NCBI GenBank assembly: GCA_035303885.1
Contig: DATGRE010000010.1
Span: forward strand, 1 to 24,147
Direction of reading: 5' to 3'
DNA length: 24,147 nucleotides
Source of the DNA: Zeimonas sp035303885
GTDB taxonomy: Bacteria; Pseudomonadota; Gammaproteobacteria; Burkholderiales; Burkholderiaceae_E
Below the pieces are notes generated by a model that ran no database searches, had not been told where the DNA came from, and worked only from the letters and a program-made list of their open reading frames with translations. Both the position numbers and the translations under genes were made by a program. Below, piece after piece: positions 8,009 to 13,894 of this stretch (positions are counted from its first letter, which is position 1; every line of letters starts with the position of its first letter).

Positions 8009-8015
8009 TATCATA
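8009..8015. promoter_or_regulatory. Shared -10-like element between pmbA and darP
   Basis: TTATCATA (8008-8015) reads TATCAT on the + strand (8009-8014) and TATGAT on the - strand (8015-8010), each close to TATAAT. It is the only A/T-rich spot in the 40-bp gap. A - strand start about 7 bases on would fall at about 8003, leaving pmbA almost leaderless, which fits its missing ribosome binding site. The -35 elements are not evident. Confidence 0.35.
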
Positions 8016-8040
8016 GCAGCGCCGCATCGCCGCGCCCGCC

Positions 8041-8310
8041 ATGCGATTCCCCGACGACAAGCCGAGCAAGACGCAACGCAAGCGCGAGATGCACGAGCTG
8101 CAGGCGCTGGGCGAACGCCTCGCCGCGCTCGACGACGACGAGATCGCGCGCCTGCCGATCGACGAACGACTGGCCGACGCCCTGCGCGAAGCGCGACGGA
8201 TACGCAGCCGCGAAGCGCGGCGCCGGCAACTGCAATTCATCGGGCGCCTGATGCGCAGCGTCGACGACGTCGATGCGCTGCGCGCGGCGCTCGCGGAGAT
8301 CCGACGATGA
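8041..8310 (+). CDS. darP: DarP/YjgA (DUF615) protein, N-terminal half only
   Basis: 89 residues, whereas DarP/YjgA proteins usually have about 160-185. DarP associates with pre-50S ribosomal particles. The present part aligns, from memory, with the first domain of E. coli YjgA: KPSKTQRKREMHELQALGERL (SKSEIKRDAEELKRLGAEI in E. coli), then LPIDERLADALREARRI, RRRQLQFIGRLMRS and DALRAALAEIRR. The second helical half is absent: the stop codon overlaps the ATG of mog (ATGA, 8307-8310), so no room remains for it. The locus (divergent from pmbA, followed by mog) is the usual one in betaproteobacteria, so this looks like a clean loss of the second half in place. No good ribosome binding site is seen at 8041. 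It may be functional as a short form or degenerate. Confidence 0.75.
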   Translation: MRFPDDKPSKTQRKREMHELQALGERLAALDDDEIARLPIDERLADALREARRIRSREARRRQLQFIGRLMRSVDDVDALRAALAEIRR

Positions 8311-8912
8311 GCGACAGCCCGAACCCACCGAAGATCGGCCTCGTTTCGGTCAGCGACCGAGCCTCGCAGGGCGTCTATGCCGACCAGGGCGTCCCCGGCC
8401 TGCAGCAATGGCTCGAGTCGGCGCTCGTCGGCGCGTGGCAGCCCGTCGTGCGGCTGATCCCCGACGAGCGCGAGACGATCGAACGCACGCTCGTCGAGCT
8501 CGTCGACGACGAGCGCTGCTCGCTCGTGCTCACGACCGGCGGCACCGGACCCGCGCCGCGCGACGTCACGCCCGACGCGACGCTCGCCGTCGGCGATCGC
8601 GAGATGCCCGGCTTCGGCGAGCAGATGCGCCAGGTGAGCCTGCACTACGTGCCCACCGCGATCCTGTCGCGCCAGGTCGCCGTCGTGCGCGGCCGCGCGC
8701 TGATCGTGAACCTGCCCGGCCAGCCGAAGGCGATTCGCGAAACCCTCGAGGGCGTGCGCGACGCCGACGGCCAGGTCCTCGTGCACGGGATCTTCTCGGC
8801 GATCCCCTACTGCCTCGATCTCATCGGAGGCCCCTACCTCGAGACGCACGAAGCGGTGTGCAAGGCGTTCCGGCCGAAGTCGGCGCGCAAGCCGCAGGCG
8901 CCGTCCGCCTAG
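8307..8912 (+). CDS. mog: Molybdopterin adenylyltransferase
   Basis: Adenylylates molybdopterin before molybdenum insertion in molybdenum cofactor synthesis. 201 residues, near the 195 of E. coli Mog. It starts with KIGLVSVSDRAS, has the ATP/molybdopterin-binding LVLTTGGTGPAPRDVTPDAT loop, FGEQMRQVSL, and the C-terminal LIVNLPGQPKAI and AIPYCLDLIGGPYLE segments, which distinguish Mog from MoaB. GGAG at 8295-8298 lies 8 bases ahead of the ATG, inside darP, and the start overlaps the darP stop, so the two genes are coupled. It converges with relA. Confidence 0.92.
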   Translation: MSDSPNPPKIGLVSVSDRASQGVYADQGVPGLQQWLESALVGAWQPVVRLIPDERETIERTLVELVDDERCSLVLTTGGTGPAPRDVTPDATLAVGDREMPGFGEQMRQVSLHYVPTAILSRQVAVVRGRALIVNLPGQPKAIRETLEGVRDADGQVLVHGIFSAIPYCLDLIGGPYLETHEAVCKAFRPKSARKPQAPSA

Positions 8913-8953
8913 TGCGCGGGACGCCGCTCGCACGCTCTTCCGAACCGCCGCGG

Positions 8954-8970
8954 CCGCCTCTCCTCGGCGG
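8954..8970. terminator. Weak hairpin between convergent mog and relA
   Basis: CCGCC (8954-8958) and GGCGG (8966-8970) can pair around a 7-base pyrimidine loop in the 66-bp gap between the two stops. The stem is short and there is no T-run; in such GC-rich DNA this may be chance. Confidence 0.2.
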
Positions 8971-8978
8971 GCCTCCCC

Positions 8979-11306
8979 TCAGCGCCGCCCGGCGTGCACC
9001 ACGCCGTTCACCTCACGCACCGCCGCGAGCGTGCGCATCAGGTGCGTCGCATCGCGCACCTCGAGCGTGACCCGGATGCTGGTGACGGCGCGGCGCGCGA
9101 GCGTCTGCATCGCGAGCACGTTCACGCGCTCGCGCGCGAGCACCTCCGTGATGTCGCGCAGCAGCGCCGGGCGCTCGCTGACGCGAAACTCGACGTCGGC
9201 CGGAAAGCGCCGCAGGCGCCCGTCGCCGTTGTCGCGCAGCGCCGCTTCGCTCCAGTTCGCCTCGATCACGCGCTCGGGCGCCTGCATCGCCAGGCGCGCG
9301 TACGACGCGCACGACTCGCGATGGATCGAGACGCCACGGCCCTTGGTGACGAAGCCTCCGATCGGATCGGGCGGGATCGGCCGGCAGCAGCGCGCGAGCT
9401 GCGTCATCAGCGAGTCGATGCCCACGACGAGGACGGCGTCGCCGCGCGCGCCCGTATCGCCCGGGCGCCGCAGCCGGGTGACCAGCGTTGCGGGATCGTC
9501 GGGCGCTCCCGCCCCGCCCGCGGCGGCGCCGACCGTACCCGGTTGCGTGCCCGCGGCACCCGCGGCCGAGGCAGCGCCGGCCGCCGCACCCGGCGCGCCG
9601 GCGGCCGCCCGCCCGGCCTGCCGCACCGCTTCCTCGAGCTGGCGAACGCCGATCTCCTCGCGTGCGACGGCGACGAACAGCGACGTCGTCGCGTCGAAGC
9701 CGAGACGGCGCGCGAGCTCGTCGAGCGACAGCGCCGTCCGCCCCTCGCGCTGCAGGACGCGCTCGACGCGCTCGCGACCCGCCGCGGCGTCGCGCTCGAG
9801 CTCGAGCGCGTTGAACCACTGGCGCACCTTCGCCCGCGCGCGCGGGCTGCGCACGTAGCCGAGCTGCGGGTTGAGCCAGTCGCGCGACGGGCCGTCGTGG
9901 CCGCTGCCCTCGCGCGCGGCGATCACTTCGACCGTCTGCGCGTTGCGCAACGGCGTGTTCAGCGGAACGAGATGACCGTCGACGCGCGCGCCGCGGCAGC
10001 GATGCCCGAGCGTGGTGTGGACGTGATACGCGAAGTCGACCGGCGTCGATCCGGCCGGCAGCTCGATGACCCGCGCCTGCGGCGTCAGCACGTAGATGCG
10101 TTGCGCGCGCTCCGGGAGTACGGCACGCGCGTTTTCCTCTCGCGCGACGGCCGCGTCGAGCGAGCGCCCGACCTCGCTCTGCCAGGCGAGCAGCTGGCGG
10201 ATCCAGGCGATGCGCCCGAGGTCGCCGGCTTCGTCCGCCGTCGCGTCGGGCACGCTCGTGCCACGCTCCTTGTAGCGCCAGTGCGATGCGACCCCGTATT
10301 CGGCGTGCCGATGCATCTCGCGCGTGCGGATCTGCACCTCGAGCAGGCGGCCCCCCTCGGCGACGACGACGGTGTGCAACGAGCGATAGCCGTTCGGCTT
10401 CGGGCGCGCGATGTAGTCGTCGTATTCCTCGGGCACGCGCGTCCACAGCCCGTGGATGACGTCCAGCGCGGCGTAGCACTGCGCGACGTTGTCGACGATC
10501 GCCCGCAGCGCGTGCAGGTCGCTGATCTCCTCGAGCGTGCGCTGCTTGCGACGCATCTTCTCGTGGATGCTGTAGATGTGCTTCGGACGGCCGCTGAGCT
10601 CGGCACGGATGCCCGCCGTGTGCAGCGCGCGACCGAGCGTGTCGGCCGCCCGGCGGACGAACTTCTCGCGTTCGGCGCGCCGCTGCTCGAGCTCGCGCGC
10701 CAGCGTGCGATAGGCATCGGGCTCGAGGAACCGGAAGGCGAGATCCTCGAGCTCCCACTTCAGCTGCCACAGGCCGAGCCGGTTCGCCAGCGGTGCCAGC
10801 ACGTCGAGCGTCTCGCGTGCGACCGCCGCATCGGGGACGCTTCGCACCGAAGCGTGATAGCGCAGCGTGCGCAACCGCGACGCCAGCCGGATGACGACCA
10901 CGCGGATGTCGGTGGCCATCGCCAGCACCATCCTGCGCAGCGTCTCGGTCTGCCCCGGACCGGCCTGCGCGTGCAGCTCGCGCAGCCGCTGCAGATGGCG
11001 CATGCCGTCGACCAGGCGCGCGACCTCGGCGCCGAAGCGCGTCTCGATCTCGCGCAGCGGAAGACGCTCGGCCGGCGCGACGAGCGCGGTGGCCGTCTGC
11101 GAAGCGGCGTCGGCGCCGAGCGATTGCAGGATCTCGATCGTGGCCTGCGCATGCTCGAGATGACCCTCGCCGCTGCGCCCGACCTCGTCGTGCGCACGCT
11201 CGGCGGCCCACGCCAGTGCCACCTGCGGGGAACGCTCGAGCGCGATGCTATCCTGCGAGCCCGACGGCCCGGCGGCCGGCAGCTCCTGCATCGGCTGCGT
11301 GGACAT
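8979..11306 (-). CDS. relA: RelA-type (p)ppGpp synthetase with degenerate hydrolase domain
   Basis: 775 residues, homologous along its length to the product at 1169-3418. The HDxxED hydrolase motif is missing: the corresponding region reads ATALVAPAERLPLREIETRF. The synthetase domain has EYDD at 294-297, the acidic signature of synthetase-only RelA, followed by PKPNGYRSLHTVV and LEVQIRTREMHRHAEYG. TGS (RIYVLTPQARVIELPAG), a CC domain (Cys640-Cys641, SIHRESC) and a C-terminal ACT domain are present. Ribosome-dependent synthesis of pppGpp during amino-acid starvation is the family role. The ATG at 11306 is chosen because a TATAAT box lies upstream of it; a GTG at 11375 would place that box inside the gene. 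Residues about 562-605 form an Ala/Gly-rich insertion between the helical and CC domains. It is divergent from mtfA. Confidence 0.94.
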   Translation of the reverse strand: MSTQPMQELPAAGPSGSQDSIALERSPQVALAWAAERAHDEVGRSGEGHLEHAQATIEILQSLGADAASQTATALVAPAERLPLREIETRFGAEVARLVDGMRHLQRLRELHAQAGPGQTETLRRMVLAMATDIRVVVIRLASRLRTLRYHASVRSVPDAAVARETLDVLAPLANRLGLWQLKWELEDLAFRFLEPDAYRTLARELEQRRAEREKFVRRAADTLGRALHTAGIRAELSGRPKHIYSIHEKMRRKQRTLEEISDLHALRAIVDNVAQCYAALDVIHGLWTRVPEEYDDYIARPKPNGYRSLHTVVVAEGGRLLEVQIRTREMHRHAEYGVASHWRYKERGTSVPDATADEAGDLGRIAWIRQLLAWQSEVGRSLDAAVAREENARAVLPERAQRIYVLTPQARVIELPAGSTPVDFAYHVHTTLGHRCRGARVDGHLVPLNTPLRNAQTVEVIAAREGSGHDGPSRDWLNPQLGYVRSPRARAKVRQWFNALELERDAAAGRERVERVLQREGRTALSLDELARRLGFDATTSLFVAVAREEIGVRQLEEAVRQAGRAAAGAPGAAAGAASAAGAAGTQPGTVGAAAGGAGAPDDPATLVTRLRRPGDTGARGDAVLVVGIDSLMTQLARCCRPIPPDPIGGFVTKGRGVSIHRESCASYARLAMQAPERVIEANWSEAALRDNGDGRLRRFPADVEFRVSERPALLRDITEVLARERVNVLAMQTLARRAVTSIRVTLEVRDATHLMRTLAAVREVNGVVHAGRR

Positions 11307-11354
11307 TTCGTGAATTCGGTCGGCGACTCCGCGCCGGGCGACGTACGGTTTCCG

Positions 11355-11360
11355 ATTATA
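11355..11360 (-). promoter_or_regulatory. relA -10 box
   Basis: TATAAT, a perfect consensus -10, read on the - strand from 11360 to 11355, inside the 80-bp gap to mtfA. Transcription would start near 11348, giving a leader of about 42 bases to the ATG at 11306. The -35 is poor (TTCGTC with a 16-base spacer). On the + strand the overlapping GATTAT (11354-11359) could serve mtfA, so the two promoters may compete. Confidence 0.5.
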
Positions 11361-11386
11361 GGCAACGCACTTCACAGACGAACCCG

Positions 11387-12202
11387 ATGAACGTGCTGCG
11401 CCGACTGCTCACCCGCTCGCGTCCCACCCCCATCGACGAGGCCGACTGGCGACGCATCACGGCGCGCATGCCGTTCCTCGCGCATCTCGACGACGACGAA
11501 CGCGCGCGCCTGAAGTCGGAATGCGAAGCGTTTATCGCCGACAAGCACTTCAGCGGTGCGGCCGGCTTCGAGATCGACGACGACGCGCGCATCGGCATCG
11601 CGATCCAGGCGTGCCTGCCGGTGCTGAACCTGCCGCTGTCGGCCTATCGCGACTTCGTCGAGATCATCGTCTATCCCGACCGCTTCATCGCGCCGCGCAG
11701 GCAGGTCGACGAGGCCGGCGTCGTACACGAATTCGACGACGAACTGGCCGGCGAAGCGATGGACGGCGGACCCGTAGTGCTCGCCTGGCCCGACGCGGAC
11801 CCGCGCGGCCAGCACGCCGGCTACAACGTCGTCATCCACGAGTTCACGCACAAGCTCGACCTGCTCGACGGCGTGGTCGACGGGGCTCCGCCGCTGCCGC
11901 CCGCGCTGCGCGATCGCTGGGCGAAGACGATGAGCGAGGCCTGGGACGACTTCTGCGCACGGCTCGATGCGATCGAAGCGTCGATTCCGCGCCACATCGA
12001 TCCGGAATCGCCCGCGGCGGACGAATGGTATTCCAGGTTGCCGCTCGACCCCTACGCCGCCACCGACCCCGGGGAGTTCTTCGCGGTGGCGAGCGAAGCG
12101 TTCTTCACGTCGCCGTTGCCGCTGCGCCGCGCCTATCCGGCGCTCTACGAGCTGTTCCGCGACTACTTCCGGCAGGATCCCCTCTTCGCGCGCCTGCCCT
12201 GA
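11387..12202 (+). CDS. mtfA: MtfA-type zinc peptidase (M90 family)
   Basis: 271 residues, like E. coli MtfA (265), a zinc aminopeptidase that also binds the glucose repressor Mlc. The zinc motif is HEFTH at residues 151-155, preceded by HAGYNVVI and followed by KLDLLDGVVDG. The third ligand is a glutamate in GEFFAVASEAFF (Glu230 or Glu237). The N-terminal part (WRRITARMPFLAHLDDDERARL, then FIADKHFSGAAGFEIDD) is typical. The ATG at 11387 begins the family sequence, with no strong ribosome binding site. It is divergent from relA. Whether an Mlc homologue exists in this organism cannot be told from the window. Confidence 0.92.
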   Translation: MNVLRRLLTRSRPTPIDEADWRRITARMPFLAHLDDDERARLKSECEAFIADKHFSGAAGFEIDDDARIGIAIQACLPVLNLPLSAYRDFVEIIVYPDRFIAPRRQVDEAGVVHEFDDELAGEAMDGGPVVLAWPDADPRGQHAGYNVVIHEFTHKLDLLDGVVDGAPPLPPALRDRWAKTMSEAWDDFCARLDAIEASIPRHIDPESPAADEWYSRLPLDPYAATDPGEFFAVASEAFFTSPLPLRRAYPALYELFRDYFRQDPLFARLP

Positions 12203-12224
12203 TCCGCGGCGCCCGCCTCGACCC

Positions 12225-12244
12225 CCGGCGACTCGAAGCGCCGG
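12225..12244 (+). terminator. Candidate hairpin after mtfA
   Basis: CCGGCG (12225-12230) and CGCCGG (12239-12244) form a perfect 6-bp stem around an 8-base loop, 22 bases after the mtfA stop. No T-run follows, so termination strength is uncertain. Confidence 0.35.
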
Positions 12245-12360
12245 CCGCCACCCTCTCGAAAACCTGCCTGGCTCCCGCACGCCCGGCACCCCGGATCGCG
12301 TCGCACAAGCGCCGCGATACCGTCGCGCCGGTCGCGTCGATATGCGGAAAAACCCCGTGG

Positions 12361-12389
12361 ATGTCAGGAACGGGTCGATCGCCTATGCT
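12361..12389 (+). promoter_or_regulatory. Candidate promoter for epsB-prsK-prsR-prsT
   Basis: ATGTCA (12361-12366) and TATGCT (12384-12389) each match four of six consensus bases and are 17 bases apart. Transcription would start near 12396, giving a leader of about 119 bases that contains the hairpin at 12432-12461. No -24/-12 (sigma54) promoter with correct spacing was seen in this gap. Confidence 0.4.
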
Positions 12390-12431
12390 TTCACTCCCGG
12401 GTCCCGGTCGACCCACCGGCGGTTCGTCTGT

Positions 12432-12461
12432 GCCTGCGGTGCGGTTTTTCATACCGCAGGC
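12432..12461 (+). promoter_or_regulatory. 9-bp hairpin in the leader of the sugar transferase gene
   Basis: GCCTGCGGT (12432-12440) and ACCGCAGGC (12453-12461) are perfect inverted repeats around a 12-base loop, GCGGTTTTTCAT. The end of the stem lies 53 bases before the ATG at 12515. No T-run follows the stem, so it is unlikely to be a standard terminator; it could be a protein-binding dyad or an RNA structure in the leader. A GCGGT copy in the loop (12441-12445) allows a second, shorter pairing. Confidence 0.5.
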
Positions 12462-12514
12462 TCCGGGTCGACGTGCATGATGGACAAGGGACAAATCGCA
12501 CTCCCCGACCCGAC

Positions 12515-13888
12515 ATGATTCGCCTGTTCAATCACTACCTGTCGCTTCGGGTGCTGCTGCTCACGCTCGTCGAAGCGATGGTGCTGTTCCAGTCGATGGT
12601 CCTCGGCTTCGAGATCCGTCTGATGGACCAGTCGACGCCGCTGCCGATCGTCCAGGCGGGCCTGTTCACGGCGGTGATGCTGCTGATGATGACGGGCCTG
12701 GGCATGTACGACGCGCAGAACGAGCCGTTCCGCGTCACGATGCAGCGCCTCGTCGTCGCCTACGGCCTGTCGCTCGTCGTGATGACCGCGGTCTTCTACA
12801 TCTTCCCCACCACCTACGTGGGGCGCGGCGTCTTCGCCATCACCTCGGTGTTCGCCGTCGCCGGCGTGCTGCTGCTGCGGGTGATGTTCTTCCGCGTGAG
12901 CGACATCGGATTGCCCAAGCGTCGCGTGCTCGTGCTGGGCAACGGCCCCGAAGCCGAGGACGTCATCCGCTTCCTGCACGATTCCGCACGTGGACGCACG
13001 GTGCGCTACGCGGGCGTCTATCCGGTCGTGGCCGAGCGCGTCACGCCCGACGGCGAGCGGCGCTTCAACCACGATCACCTGCTGCGCACGGCCCGCGAGC
13101 TGCGCGTCTCGGAGATCGTGGTCGCGGTGCGCGAGCGCCGAGGCGGCGTCCTGCCGTTGCGCCAGCTGCTCGACTGCAAGCTGCGCGGCATCCGCGTGAT
13201 GGATCTCACGTCGTTCTACGAGCGCGAGCTCGGCATGCTGAAGATCGACAACCTGCGCGCGAGCTGGCTGATCTTCAGCTCCGGCTTCGACCAGGGGCTC
13301 GTGCGGGACATGATCAAGCGCTCCTTCGACGTCGTGGTGAGCCTCGTGCTGCTCGCGCTCACGCTACCGGTGCTGCTGCTGGCGATGCTCGCGATCTATC
13401 TCGAGAGCGGCCTGCCGGTGTTCTACCGCCAGGAGCGCGTCGGACAGGGCGGCGTGCCGTTCACGATCCTGAAGCTGCGCACGATGGTGCAGGACGCCGA
13501 GAAGGACGGCCAGCCGCGCTGGGCGGGGACCAACGACAACCGCATCACCGCCGTCGGCCGCTTCCTGCGCCGCTCGCGCATCGACGAGCTGCCGCAGCTG
13601 TTCAACGTCCTGCGCGGCGACATGAGCTTCGTCGGTCCGCGCCCGGAGCGCCCGTTCTTCGTGCAGCACCTGCTCGAGGATATCCCCTACTACGACGTGC
13701 GCCATAGCGTGAAGCCGGGCGTCACCGGCTGGTCGCAGGTGCGCTATCCGTACGGCGCCTCGGTCGACGACTCGCTCGCGAAGCTGCAGTACGACCTGTA
13801 CTACGTCAAGAACCATTCGCTGTTCCTCGACCTGCTCATCCTCGTCGACACCGTGCAGGTCGTGCTGCTCGGCAAGGGAGCCCGGTAG
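12515..13888 (+). CDS. epsB: EpsB-type sugar-phosphate transferase of PEP-CTERM/XrtA systems
   Basis: Polyprenyl-phosphate sugar-1-phosphate transferase that starts assembly of an exopolysaccharide repeat unit on the lipid carrier at the inner membrane. 457 residues. About four membrane helices lie in the first 130 residues (SLRVLLLTLVEAMVLF; AVMLLMMTGLGMY; LSLVVMTAVFYIF; FAVAGVLLLRVMFF), then a Rossmann-like region (RVLVLGNGPEAEDVI). The catalytic domain starts at KRSFDVVVSLV near residue 267, with FYRQERVGQGG, FTILKLRTM, RRSRIDELPQLFNVLRGDMS, FVGPRPERP and KPGVTGWSQVRYPYG. The N-terminus MIRLFNHY is typical of the EpsB-like subgroup found with exosortase A, which supports the ATG at 12515; no clear ribosome binding site is seen. 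prsK follows after 6 bases. The sugar specificity is unknown. Confidence 0.9.
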   Translation: MIRLFNHYLSLRVLLLTLVEAMVLFQSMVLGFEIRLMDQSTPLPIVQAGLFTAVMLLMMTGLGMYDAQNEPFRVTMQRLVVAYGLSLVVMTAVFYIFPTTYVGRGVFAITSVFAVAGVLLLRVMFFRVSDIGLPKRRVLVLGNGPEAEDVIRFLHDSARGRTVRYAGVYPVVAERVTPDGERRFNHDHLLRTARELRVSEIVVAVRERRGGVLPLRQLLDCKLRGIRVMDLTSFYERELGMLKIDNLRASWLIFSSGFDQGLVRDMIKRSFDVVVSLVLLALTLPVLLLAMLAIYLESGLPVFYRQERVGQGGVPFTILKLRTMVQDAEKDGQPRWAGTNDNRITAVGRFLRRSRIDELPQLFNVLRGDMSFVGPRPERPFFVQHLLEDIPYYDVRHSVKPGVTGWSQVRYPYGASVDDSLAKLQYDLYYVKNHSLFLDLLILVDTVQVVLLGKGAR

Positions 13889-13894
13889 CCTTCC

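Larger units (their letters stand above)
12203..12514 (+). other. 312-bp gap upstream of the polysaccharide locus, no gene seen
   Basis: No coding region with family resemblance on either strand. It holds a candidate hairpin after mtfA (12225-12244), a candidate sigma70-type promoter (12361-12389), an 8-bp palindrome GGTCGACC (12406-12413) and a 9-bp hairpin (12432-12461). It separates housekeeping genes from the polysaccharide/PEP-CTERM genes and is probably the control region of the latter. Confidence 0.6.

Noticed and set aside
11307..11375. Upstream GTG start for RelA at 11375 (23 extra residues)
   Set aside because: The extension contains the TATAAT box, overlaps the likely promoter, and has no ribosome binding site or family resemblance.
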